Shown one piece after another: positions 1 through 7,349 of a stretch of DNA of 64,000 bases (position 1 is the first letter of the stretch; every line of letters starts with the position of its first letter). The notes beneath the pieces were generated by a model. The model ran no database searches, had not been told where the DNA came from, and saw only the letters and a program-made list of their open reading frames with translations. The DNA lies in assembly GCF_004014805.1 (NCBI RefSeq), contig NZ_ATDN01000024.1, forward strand, positions 1-64,000, in the 5' to 3' direction. The stretch is from Mycolicibacterium elephantis DSM 44368 (GTDB taxonomy: Bacteria; Actinomycetota; Actinomycetes; Mycobacteriales; Mycobacteriaceae). Position numbers and translations under genes: made by a program.

Positions 1-58
1 CATCGGCCCCGACAAATCCCGCACCCGCGGCAACCCCACCGCCCACCGCTCCGGGCCT
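1..58. other. Short flank with possible downstream start
   Basis: These 58 bases lie downstream of the thiolase-like gene. On the minus strand they end in an ATG exactly at the window edge, which could be the start of the next gene of the same operon. Nothing else can be seen here, and the coding assignment is not supported by any readable protein. Confidence 0.2.
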
Positions 59-1225
59 CTAACGGCCATGGCCGGCTCCCTCCAGGATCGTGACGGCGGA
101 CACGGCCGTCGGGCCACCGATATTGTGCGCCAAGGCGATTCGCGCTCCGTCCACCTGGTTGACCGCCTCTCCACGGAGCTGTTGGAAAAGCTCCACGCAT
201 TGCGCGACGCCGGTGGCCCCCGGCGGGTGGCCCTTGGCCTTCAGTCCGCCGCTGGGGTTGACCGGCAGCGCGCCGCCAACACTGGTGACTTCGGTCTCGA
301 CGAGCTTGTAGCCGCCGAAGCGCTCCGCGAAGCCGAGATCTTCATAGCTGATCAACTCGATGCCTGTAAAGAAGTCGTGAACTTCGGCCACGTCGATGTC
401 GGCTGGTGTCATGCCGGCCATGGCGAACGCCTGCTTGGCCGCCCGCACCGTGGCGGGAAACGTCGTCATATCCTGTTTGTGCTGGTGCATCACCGAATCC
501 AGGCCCAGGCCCACTCCCCTGACCCACACCGGCCGGTCGGTGAAGCGGTCGACCACCTCTTCGGCGGCCAGGATCAGCGCCGCGGCGCCGTCACTCTGCG
601 GGGCACAGTCGTACAACCCGAAAGGCGTGACGATCACCGGCGCCTCGAGTGCCTGTTCGATGGTGATCTCGAAGCGCAGTCGCGCCTTGGGGTTGTTGAC
701 GCCGTGGCGGTGGTTCTTCACCGCCACCATCGCGAGGTGTTCGCGTGTCGCGGGCGACTCGTGCAGATAGCGGCGGACGTGCAGGGCGAACCCCGCGGGC
801 GAGACCAGCCCGAGGGCGTAGTCCCACGCCATGTCGCGCGCCATCGACTCCCACTCCCAGACCATCTCGGCCGAGGTGGTGTCGCGCAGCTTGTCGGCCC
901 CCATGACCAGGGCGACGTCGTAGGCGCCCGAGGCGACCGCGAACAGCGCGTTGCGCACGGCGTCATTGCCTGTGGCGCACGAGTTTTCCACCCGGGTCAC
1001 CGGCAGGTCCGGCAATCCCAGGGTGTCGGCGAGGATACCGGCGGGAAAACCGTCGGCGGTGCCCATCGCACCGAACCACGCCGCCTGCAGGTCCTGCTTG
1101 GCCACGCCCTTGTCGACACTGGCCGCGCACTCGGCGAACGCCATCGGTAGCAGGTCTTTGATGCCGAGCGCGAAATGCTCACCGAAGGCCGTCATTCCGG
1201 CGCCGACGATCGCGACGTTCCTCAT
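59..1225 (-). CDS. SCP-x/Ltp-type thiolase (acetyl-CoA acetyltransferase family)
   Basis: This 388-residue protein has the thiolase fold and belongs to the lipid-transfer-protein/SCP-x branch. A nucleophile-type cysteine sits in ENSCATG near residue 83. A glycine-rich GHPPGATG block with the catalytic-type histidine lies near residue 336. The usual C-terminal CxG is replaced by HNIGG, as in SCP-x thiolases. The family cleaves 3-ketoacyl-CoA or performs retro-aldol cleavage of branched or ring-bearing acyl-CoA. It is the last readable gene of the ALDH operon. Its ATG is reached from the upstream OB-fold gene through a 71-base MIRU-like linker whose mini-ORF ends on this ATG as ATGA. The substrate is unknown. 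Confidence 0.85.
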   Translation of the reverse strand: MRNVAIVGAGMTAFGEHFALGIKDLLPMAFAECAASVDKGVAKQDLQAAWFGAMGTADGFPAGILADTLGLPDLPVTRVENSCATGNDAVRNALFAVASGAYDVALVMGADKLRDTTSAEMVWEWESMARDMAWDYALGLVSPAGFALHVRRYLHESPATREHLAMVAVKNHRHGVNNPKARLRFEITIEQALEAPVIVTPFGLYDCAPQSDGAAALILAAEEVVDRFTDRPVWVRGVGLGLDSVMHQHKQDMTTFPATVRAAKQAFAMAGMTPADIDVAEVHDFFTGIELISYEDLGFAERFGGYKLVETEVTSVGGALPVNPSGGLKAKGHPPGATGVAQCVELFQQLRGEAVNQVDGARIALAHNIGGPTAVSAVTILEGAGHGR

Positions 1226-1296
1226 GCCTCGGCTCCCGCTCGTTCCGGTCCTCGCTTCGCTGCGATCCTCGCTCGCGCTCGCCTTCGGGTCCTCAT
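1226..1296 (-). repeat. MIRU-like 71-bp linker with 24-codon mini-ORF
   Basis: The upstream gene stops in an ATGA overlap at 1293-1296, and 71 bases later the thiolase starts with another ATGA. The mini-ORF beginning at 1296 encodes 24 residues, MRTRRRARARIA followed by AKRGPERAGAEA. Its TGA at 1222-1224 overlaps the thiolase ATG. The insert is rich in GCGAGCGAAGCGAGG-type words. The length of 3n+2 keeps translational coupling across the insertion. This architecture is that of mycobacterial interspersed repetitive units (MIRUs). Assignment to that class is by architecture, not by a sequence match. Confidence 0.7.
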
Positions 1297-2474
1297 GCCG
1301 CTGCCGCCACCTGTTCGGGCTCGAACATGTAGCCGTAGTCGGGCACCCCGGAGCGCACGGCCACGCGGCGTAACGCCAACCGACCGCGGGTGCCGATGTC
1401 CACGGTGCCCGGCTCCGCTCCCGTCACCTTGACCAGCGCGCGCACCCCGACGCCGTCGAGCTCGACGATCACCAGCGAGTAGGGCGTGCGCAGCCCGGGC
1501 ACCGGCATCTGCACCGTCGTCTCGGTGTACACCGTGCCCGTCCTGGGCAGGGGCACGAGCTCGTAGCCGGTGGACAGTGCGCCGTCGTCGGCCAGCCGGT
1601 ACCGCGGCGGAAAGTCCAGCGTGTCGCTGTCGGCGAATTTGCCGGCTTCCCAACGGGTTTTGGCCTCGAAGGCCCGTTCGTATGCGGCCAGTGAGATCGG
1701 CAGATCCGCGTCGGCGACGTATTGGCCCTCGGGCATCGGCCGCGCCGTCGGCTCGCGGCGGTGCAGTTCGGCCATGCCGTCGGAGATGGTGATACCCGAC
1801 AGCGTGGCTTGTTCGACCGCCACCAACGGGCCCGTCACGCCTCGTTCGGCCATCCCGGCAAGCGCGAACAGGCTCGAGCTCGCGCCGGTGGTCGGCAGCC
1901 GCGGGGGGTCGCCGATGGTCAGCTCCACCGCGCGGTCATGATCCACGCCGGCCACGGCGGCCGGGGTGTCCAACCAGGCGGCCTCCAACGAGGCCAGAAG
2001 GCCCCGCTTGTGCAGCAGGCGGGGATCGCCGTAGTCGTGCACGTCGCCTGTCGACTTGCGGGTGCGCACCGGAAGGCTGCGCGCGATGCGGGCCGCGGTG
2101 CGCACCTTCAGGCCGCGCTCGGAGGTCAGGACCGCGGCCGCGCCGGCCGGCTCGAGGTCGCTGCCGATGATCAGCGTGCGCGGACGCGCGGAGCTCAGCG
2201 CGTCGACGGTCGCGGGCGCCCCGCCGAGCCGTTCGTCGACCTCGAGCTCCGGGTCCAGACCCAGCCCGGCGAGCAGCACAGCGGCGCTGCTGCTGTCCAG
2301 CATCGGCATGTTCCGGCTGACCAGAACCACCCGTTCTACTGCGCCGCTTGCCAGCAACGCCGCCCGGCCGGCCTCGACCGCCAGCGTGATGGCGTCCTCG
2401 TCGTCGCCGGGCACCCGACCTGTGGGTGTTCCCCAGCACGGCAGATAGGTCCCGATCGAGGCGACGTGGGGCAT
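1293..2474 (-). CDS. Thiolase-fold/OB-fold (DUF35) protein lacking zinc ribbon
   Basis: The 393-residue protein starts with a HMG-CoA-synthase/KAS-III-like half (about 1-240; MPHVASIGTYLP, VEQATLSGI) and ends with an OB-fold of the DUF35/ChsH2 type (about 255-390; GTVYTETTVQMPVPG, PYSLVIVELDG). No catalytic cysteine is visible in the thiolase-like half. The paired cysteines of the DUF35 rubredoxin-like ribbon are also absent (TLDFPPRYRLADDG at that place). DUF35 proteins usually form a heteromer with an Ltp/thiolase and bind the CoA ester. The adjacent thiolase downstream is the obvious partner. It is probably a non-catalytic or substrate-binding subunit. Confidence 0.75.
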   Translation of the reverse strand: MPHVASIGTYLPCWGTPTGRVPGDDEDAITLAVEAGRAALLASGAVERVVLVSRNMPMLDSSSAAVLLAGLGLDPELEVDERLGGAPATVDALSSARPRTLIIGSDLEPAGAAAVLTSERGLKVRTAARIARSLPVRTRKSTGDVHDYGDPRLLHKRGLLASLEAAWLDTPAAVAGVDHDRAVELTIGDPPRLPTTGASSSLFALAGMAERGVTGPLVAVEQATLSGITISDGMAELHRREPTARPMPEGQYVADADLPISLAAYERAFEAKTRWEAGKFADSDTLDFPPRYRLADDGALSTGYELVPLPRTGTVYTETTVQMPVPGLRTPYSLVIVELDGVGVRALVKVTGAEPGTVDIGTRGRLALRRVAVRSGVPDYGYMFEPEQVAAAA

Positions 2475-2500
2475 GGGTGGATCCAGAACCTCTCAGCTAC

Positions 2501-3709
2501 CTAGGTGACAGCGCCGGCCGTCTTGAGTTCGATGATGCGGTCCCAATCCAAGCCGAGTTCCAGCAAGATTTCGTCAGTTTGCTCTGCAAAACCCGGCGCG
2601 GGGCCGGTTTCGGGGGCCTTGACATCGAATTGCACCGGGTTCGCGACCAGTTCGAGCTCGCCCGCCTGCACCAGGTATTCGTTGGCGCGGATCTGGGCGT
2701 CCTCGGCGGCCTGCAGGGTGTCCTGCACCGGGGCCCACGGCCCGAGCAGCGTGGCGAACCGCTCGCTCCACTCGGCCAGCGGACGCTTGGCCATCGTCTC
2801 CTTCAGGATCTCCGCGGCGGTCTCGGTGTTCTCGGCGATCGATTCGGCGGTGGCGAACCGTGGGTCGTCGATGAGCTCCTCGAGGTCCATGTGCCTGCAC
2901 ACGTCGGCCCAGAACTTGGTGGGCTGCATCATCACAAAGGAGATGTAGCGGTCGTCGGCGGTCGGGTACAGCCCGACGAGCGGGTTGATCGGCGAACCGT
3001 GCACGCCGGGCGGAAAGGCCTCCATGCGCTGCCCGAGGTGCTTGGTCAGCGCGACGGTATGGCCCAGCGACCACAGCCCGCTGCCCAGCAGGGACACGTC
3101 GACCACCGACGCCTCACCGGTGCGTTCCCGCTTGAGCAGCGCCGCGGCGATCCCGCCCGCGAGGTTGGTGCCGGAGATGGTGTCGCCGTAAGCCGGTCCC
3201 GGCGGACCGACCATGCCGGGCGTGCCCGGCGGCGTGATCGTGGCGGCGGTGCCCGCACGGCACCAGAACGCGGTCATGTCGTAGCCGCCCTTCACCGACT
3301 CCTCACCGCGCGGGCCCAGCGCGCTGCCTCGCGCATAGATGATCGCGGGGTTCACCGCGCGGATGTCATCGACGTCGATGCCGAACTTCTGCCGGTGCGC
3401 GGGCAGGAAGCTGGTGAGGAACACGTCGGAGCGCCGTGCCAGGTCGAGAAGGACCTCCTTGCCCTCCGGCACCGACATGTCCAGCCCGATGCTGCGCTTG
3501 CCCCGGTTGGCGTGTTCGATGTTGGGGTTGGGGTCGCCTTCGACCCGCAGCAACCCGGTCTGGCGCAGCCCGCGCTGCGGATCTCCTGTCACGGCATGTT
3601 CGACCTTGATGACGTCGGCGCCCCACTCGCGCAGCACGGCGCCCGCCGAGGGCACGAAGCCGTACATCGCGACCTCGAGGACGCGGATTCCGTCCAGTGG
3701 CTTGCTCAT
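2501..3709 (-). CDS. CaiB/BaiF family (type III) CoA transferase
   Basis: The protein has about 402 residues, normal for family III CoA transferases, which move CoA between carboxylic acids through an aspartyl-CoA intermediate. Family features include DGIRVLEVAMYG at the N-terminus, GADVIKVEH, GKRSIGLDM and the GYDMTAFWCR segment carrying the catalytic-type aspartate. The start is taken at MSKPLDGIRV, not at the longer in-frame start 36 bases upstream, because the ATG there overlaps the TGA of a 53-base MIRU-like linker. In this operon it would activate the carboxylate made by the aldehyde dehydrogenase encoded just upstream. Confidence 0.88.
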   Translation of the reverse strand: MSKPLDGIRVLEVAMYGFVPSAGAVLREWGADVIKVEHAVTGDPQRGLRQTGLLRVEGDPNPNIEHANRGKRSIGLDMSVPEGKEVLLDLARRSDVFLTSFLPAHRQKFGIDVDDIRAVNPAIIYARGSALGPRGEESVKGGYDMTAFWCRAGTAATITPPGTPGMVGPPGPAYGDTISGTNLAGGIAAALLKRERTGEASVVDVSLLGSGLWSLGHTVALTKHLGQRMEAFPPGVHGSPINPLVGLYPTADDRYISFVMMQPTKFWADVCRHMDLEELIDDPRFATAESIAENTETAAEILKETMAKRPLAEWSERFATLLGPWAPVQDTLQAAEDAQIRANEYLVQAGELELVANPVQFDVKAPETGPAPGFAEQTDEILLELGLDWDRIIELKTAGAVT

Positions 3710-3762
3710 CGCTGCCCCTCCCCGGCCTTCGGGCCGGGGGCCCACTTCGCGCGAGTGCTCAT
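3710..3762 (-). repeat. MIRU-like 53-bp linker with 18-codon mini-ORF
   Basis: The ALDH gene stops as TGATG at 3760-3764, and the overlapping ATG opens an 18-residue mini-ORF (MSTRAKWAPGPKAGEGQR). Its TGA at 3706-3708 overlaps the ATG of the CoA transferase. The 53-base unit begins ATGAGCACTCGCGCGAAG, very close to the ATGAGCGCTTGCGCGAAG of the 32-base repeats at 30665-30728. It contains a strong hairpin (CCCCGGCC/GGCCGGGG). The 3n+2 length and the start/stop overlaps match MIRU architecture. Fifty-three bases is one of the sizes known for MIRUs. Confidence 0.75.
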
Positions 3763-5261
3763 CAGCGGTCCACCACCGTCGCGAACGTCTTGGACTCCAA
3801 GAACTCCTCCAACCCCGCGGTGCCCATCTCGCGTCCTATCCCCGATTGCTTGTAGCCGCCGAACGGGCTGTCGGGGCTGAAGTAGTTGCCGCCGTTGATG
3901 GAGAACGTGCCCGTGCGGATGCGCCGGGCCACGCCCAGCGCCCGATCTCGGCTGCCGAACACCGCCCCGGACAACCCGTAGATGGAGTTGTTGGCGATGC
4001 GCACCGCGTCGTCGTCGTCCTCGTAGGCGATGACGGCCAGCACCGGGCCGAACACCTCTTCCTGCGCGATCTCGCTGTCCGGGTCGACATCGGTCAACAG
4101 GGTGGGGGTGTAGAAGAAGCCGGGGTCGACCTTCTGCCCGCCGGTCACCAGCGTGGCGCCGGCCTCAACGGCTCGCTTGACCATGCCGTCGACCTTGTCG
4201 CGCTGCTTCTCGCTGATGAGCGGACCCATGTAGGTGGCGGGGTCGGCCGGATCTCCGTAGCGCACCAGCCCGAAGTTGTTCTTGACGAGTTCGACGATCT
4301 CATCGTGATGCTTCCGGGGCACGAGCAGCCGCGACGTCAGCGCACAGCCCTGTCCGGCGTGGGTGACCATGCTGAACGCGGTGAACAACGCGGCGGTGTT
4401 GAAGTCGCCGTCGTCGAGCACGATCGCGGCGGACTTGCCGCCCAGTTCCAAGAAGACGCGCTTGAGGGTCTCGCTGGCCGCCGCCATGATGCGCCTGCCG
4501 GTCGGGGTGGAACCGGTGAACGTGACCATGTCGACGTCGGCGCTGGTGGTCAGCGCCGCGCCCACCTCGGGGTCAGCTCCGCTGAGCACATTGACGACGC
4601 CGGCGGGGATGTCGGTGTGATTGGCGATCAGCTCGCCGAGCGCCAGCGTGATCAGCGGGGTGTCGGGGGCGGCCTTGAGGACCACCGTGCAACCGGCGGC
4701 CAGCGCGGGCCCGAGCTTGGCCAGCGCCAGCTGGTTGGGGTAGTTGTAGGCGATGATCGCCGCCACCACCCCGGCGGCTTCCTTCTCCACCCAGCGGTGG
4801 TGTTGCATGCCGCGGCTCTCGATGTTGCCGAGGTCTTCGGTCATCGGATAGCTCTTCAGCAGGTCGGCGTAGTACCGCACGATCTCGATCGGCTGGTCGA
4901 GCTGCGCTCCGGTGCACAGCGCGGGCGTCGCGCCGACTTCGGCGATCGTGAGGTCGGCGAGTTCGTCGCGATGGTCCACGAGCGCCTGATGGAACTGTTC
5001 GAGGCACCTGATACGGAGCTGCGCATCCGTGGCCCAGGAGGTTTCGTCGAACGCTCGGCGAGCCGCCGCGACGGCCGCTTCGGCATCGGCGACGGTGGCG
5101 TCGGGCGCGTGACCGAGCACGGCGCCGGTGGCGGGATTGAGAGAAGGAAACGTCCGCGAGGTCTCTAGCAGCCGCCCGCCTACCAACATGCGTCGGTCGG
5201 CTTTCGTGGCGGCGGGCTGGGCCGCCGGGTCGGCCCCTGGGAACGTGGTCGCTTCCTGCAT
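3762..5261 (-). CDS. NAD(P)+-dependent aldehyde dehydrogenase
   Basis: This is a 499-residue ALDH-superfamily enzyme that oxidises an aldehyde to a carboxylate. The catalytic glutamate is in LELGGKSA and the nucleophilic cysteine in GQGCALTSR. The Rossmann-type FTGSTPTGR and the C-terminal EEVFGPVL and SPFGGYKQSGIGRE blocks are present. The start is placed at MQEATTF because GAGGAGG lies just before it. A longer ORF start at 5294 lacks such a site. It is the first gene of the minus operon (ALDH, CoA transferase, OB-fold protein, thiolase) and is divergent from the SDR/P450 operon. Two 17-bp palindromes lie 39-78 bases upstream. Confidence 0.92.
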   Translation of the reverse strand: MQEATTFPGADPAAQPAATKADRRMLVGGRLLETSRTFPSLNPATGAVLGHAPDATVADAEAAVAAARRAFDETSWATDAQLRIRCLEQFHQALVDHRDELADLTIAEVGATPALCTGAQLDQPIEIVRYYADLLKSYPMTEDLGNIESRGMQHHRWVEKEAAGVVAAIIAYNYPNQLALAKLGPALAAGCTVVLKAAPDTPLITLALGELIANHTDIPAGVVNVLSGADPEVGAALTTSADVDMVTFTGSTPTGRRIMAAASETLKRVFLELGGKSAAIVLDDGDFNTAALFTAFSMVTHAGQGCALTSRLLVPRKHHDEIVELVKNNFGLVRYGDPADPATYMGPLISEKQRDKVDGMVKRAVEAGATLVTGGQKVDPGFFYTPTLLTDVDPDSEIAQEEVFGPVLAVIAYEDDDDAVRIANNSIYGLSGAVFGSRDRALGVARRIRTGTFSINGGNYFSPDSPFGGYKQSGIGREMGTAGLEEFLESKTFATVVDR

Positions 5262-5299
5262 CGTCCTCCTCAACACACGTCCCATCTGGCGCAATGTGA

Positions 5300-5316
5300 T
5301 GGAAACTTCATTCTCA
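5300..5316. promoter_or_regulatory. TGAGAA-N5-TTCTCA-type operator (ALDH side)
   Basis: TGGAAACTTCATTCTCA matches the shared palindrome TGAGAA-N5-TTCTCA with one mismatch. It lies 39 bases upstream of the ALDH start, a distance like that of the sites at 21309 and 35711. It is probably the binding site of an unidentified, perhaps TetR-type, regulator. Confidence 0.5.
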
Positions 5317-5322
5317 TCCCCG

Positions 5323-5339
5323 GCGAATCATACATTCGC
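5323..5339. promoter_or_regulatory. Palindrome GCGAAT-N5-ATTCGC
   Basis: GCGAATCATACATTCGC has perfect 6-base arms and a 5-base spacer. It lies in the divergent ALDH/SDR control region, 7 bases from the preceding site. It has the same 17-base architecture but a different core, so it could bind a second regulator. Confidence 0.45.
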
Positions 5340-5464
5340 GACAAGAGAACTCAAGGAAATGATCGGAATCCCCGCTGCCTGCGATTAATGGTGCGACAAT
5401 CGGCTCCCAAACGTCTCACCAGTGCGAATCAAGAAGGGTTACTGTCTTGCGGGATCACAGATCC

Positions 5465-5481
5465 CGAGAGTACGGTTCTCA
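5465..5481. promoter_or_regulatory. TGAGAA-N5-TTCTCA-type operator (SDR/P450 side)
   Basis: CGAGAGTACGGTTCTCA lies 45 bases upstream of the SDR start at 5526 and fits the shared palindrome with small deviations in one arm. With the sites at 5300 and 5323 it makes the 264-base divergent region a dense control region. I see no small gene there. Confidence 0.5.
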
Positions 5482-5525
5482 TAATCGGAAGGACGATTCT
5501 TGATGGTTGATCCTCGGGCGGCGGC

Positions 5526-6224
5526 ATGAAGAACGCCGTCGTAACCGGTGGCGGCTCGGGTATCGGGCTGGCCGTCGCGCAACGGTTGCGCGCCGACGGC
5601 TTACACGTCGCCACGATCGACATCGCTCCGTCGGACGCCGAGTTCGCGTTCACCGCCGACGTGACCGACCGCGCGCAGATCGACGACGCGCTCGCGGCGG
5701 TGCGCGCCCAGCTCGGACCCGTCACGGTGTTGGTCAACGCGGCCGGGCTCGAGCGGTTCAAACGCTTCACCGACATCACGTTCGAGGACTGGCAGCGCGT
5801 GATCGACGTCAACCTCAACGGCGTCTTCCACTGCGTGCAGGCCGTGCTGCCCGACATGATCGAGGCCGGATGGGGCCGCATCGTCAACATCTCCTCCTCC
5901 AGCACCCATTCGGGCCAGCCCTACATGTCGCCGTATGTGGCGGCCAAGTCCGCGGTGAACGGGCTGACCAAATCCCTGGCGCTGGAGTACGGGCCGAGCG
6001 GCATCACCGTAAACGCGGTGCCACCCGGCTTCATCGACACTCCGATGCTGCGCAAGTCCGAAGAGCGCGGCTATCTGAAGGTGCAGGAGAGCATCGAGAC
6101 CACACCGGTACGCCGCATCGGCAGACCCGAGGACATCGCGGCCGCATGCGCATTTCTCGTCTCAGAGGAGGCCGGCTACATCACCGGACAGCTCTTGGGC
6201 GTCAACGGCGGCCGAAACACCTAA
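5526..6224 (+). CDS. FabG-like short-chain dehydrogenase/reductase
   Basis: This 232-residue classical SDR interconverts an alcohol and a ketone with NAD(P). The cofactor motif TGGGSGIG is at residues 7-14, NAAG is near 71, serines are at 123-126, and the catalytic Y137-xxx-K141 pair lies in YVAAK. It opens the plus-strand SDR/ferredoxin/P450 operon. The ATG follows a TGATCCTCGGGCGGCGGC leader with only a weak ribosome site. It resembles the SDR at 38296 of the oxygenase operon (same PDMIEAGWGRIV stretch), so the two may handle related substrates. Confidence 0.88.
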   Translation: MKNAVVTGGGSGIGLAVAQRLRADGLHVATIDIAPSDAEFAFTADVTDRAQIDDALAAVRAQLGPVTVLVNAAGLERFKRFTDITFEDWQRVIDVNLNGVFHCVQAVLPDMIEAGWGRIVNISSSSTHSGQPYMSPYVAAKSAVNGLTKSLALEYGPSGITVNAVPPGFIDTPMLRKSEERGYLKVQESIETTPVRRIGRPEDIAAACAFLVSEEAGYITGQLLGVNGGRNT

Positions 6225-6251
6225 CTGCCGAAAACGAAAGGACACAAAGTA

Positions 6252-7112
6252 GTGGGACGCGTACAAGGAAAGGTCGCATTCGTCACCGGCGCGGCGCGCG
6301 GACAGGGCCGCAGTCACGCGGTGCGGCTCGCCGAAGAGGGCGCCGACATCATCGCCGTCGACCTGTGCCAGGACATCCCGACCATCGGCTACCCGATGGC
6401 ATCCCCGGAAGACCTCGAGGAGACCGGCAAGCTGGTCGAGAAGACGGGCCGCGGAGTGGTGACCGCACAGGCCGACGTCCGCGAAGCCGCCCAGCTGCGT
6501 GAGGCGCTGGAACGCGGCATCGCCGAGTTCGGCAAGGTCGACATCGTCGTCGCGCAGGCCGGCGTAGCGGGCATGAAAGGCCAACCGCCACTTCAGGCCT
6601 GGGTCGATGTCATCAACACCAACCTGGTCGGCACCATCAACGCGATCAACGTCGCGCTGCCGCACCTGACCGAGGGCGCCGCGATCGTGGCGACCGGATC
6701 CACCGCCGCGCTGATGGACACCCACCAGAAGAACGATCCGGGCAACGACCCGGGCGGCATGGCCTACGTGCACTCCAAGCGCGCGCTGTCGGCATACGTC
6801 CACGATCTGGCGACCGAGTTGGCGCCGCGCGGAATCCGCGCCAACGTCGTGCATCCGACCAACTGCAACACCGACATGCTGCGCAGCGAACCGATGTACC
6901 GGTCGTTCCGGCCGGACCTGGAGAAGCCGACGCTCGAGGACGCCGAACCGGTGTTCTATGTGCAACAGGCGATGAAGGTGCCGTGGATCGAGCCGGTCGA
7001 CATCAGCAACGCGGTGTTGTGGCTGGCCTCCGACGAGGCCCGTTACGTCACCGGCATGCAGATCCGGGTGGACGCCGGCGGCTACCTCAAGTGGTACGAC
7101 TACCACAACTAG
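6252..7112 (+). CDS. Mycofactocin-type short-chain dehydrogenase
   Basis: The 286-residue protein starts with GTG and has the hallmark N-terminus of mycofactocin-coupled SDRs: GKVAFVTGAARGQGRSHAVR followed by LAEEGADIIAVD. The cofactor loop is TGAARGQG at 12-19, the catalytic serine is near 150, and Y172-xxx-K176 is present. These enzymes hold a non-exchangeable NAD(H) and pass electrons to the peptide-derived cofactor mycofactocin. They typically oxidise alcohols. The gene lies directly before a ferredoxin and a P450, which suggests it oxidises the hydroxyl group the P450 makes. The mycofactocin biosynthesis genes are not in this window. Confidence 0.85.
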   Translation: MGRVQGKVAFVTGAARGQGRSHAVRLAEEGADIIAVDLCQDIPTIGYPMASPEDLEETGKLVEKTGRGVVTAQADVREAAQLREALERGIAEFGKVDIVVAQAGVAGMKGQPPLQAWVDVINTNLVGTINAINVALPHLTEGAAIVATGSTAALMDTHQKNDPGNDPGGMAYVHSKRALSAYVHDLATELAPRGIRANVVHPTNCNTDMLRSEPMYRSFRPDLEKPTLEDAEPVFYVQQAMKVPWIEPVDISNAVLWLASDEARYVTGMQIRVDAGGYLKWYDYHN

Positions 7113-7129
7113 GCGGGAGGTCAACGCAA

Positions 7130-7324
7130 GTGAAGGTTTTCGTCGACCAACAACGGTGCCAGGGCCACACGCTGTGCGCGATGATCGCCCCAGATTCCTT
7201 CCAGCTCAGCGATATCGACGGCACATCATCACCGGTGAACGAAGTGGTTCCGCCGGACCAGGAGGATGCGGTGCGCGAAGCCGCGCAGTCCTGCCCGGAG
7301 CAGGCCATCACGACCGAAGAGTGA
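7130..7324 (+). CDS. Small ferredoxin (CxxHxxC type)
   Basis: The 64-residue ferredoxin starts with GTG after a GGGAGG site. Cysteines are at 10, 16 and 54, with histidine at 13 where a four-iron ferredoxin has its second cysteine. This CxxXxxC...CP pattern is that of mycobacterial P450-partner ferredoxins, usually [3Fe-4S]. It lies between an SDR and a P450 gene, so it is most likely the electron donor of the P450 encoded 25 bases downstream. Confidence 0.9.
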   Translation: MKVFVDQQRCQGHTLCAMIAPDSFQLSDIDGTSSPVNEVVPPDQEDAVREAAQSCPEQAITTEE

Positions 7325-7349
7325 CTGAACAGAACACAGGAGACCAGAC

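Noticed and set aside
68..1150. Long plus-strand ORF opposite the thiolase gene
   Set aside because: It lies fully antisense to a clear thiolase and has the Arg/His/Gly/Pro-rich make-up of a GC-rich shadow frame.
3339..5168. 609-codon plus-strand ORF opposite ALDH and CoA transferase
   Set aside because: It spans two real genes and their junction in antisense and shows no protein motifs; it results from high GC content.
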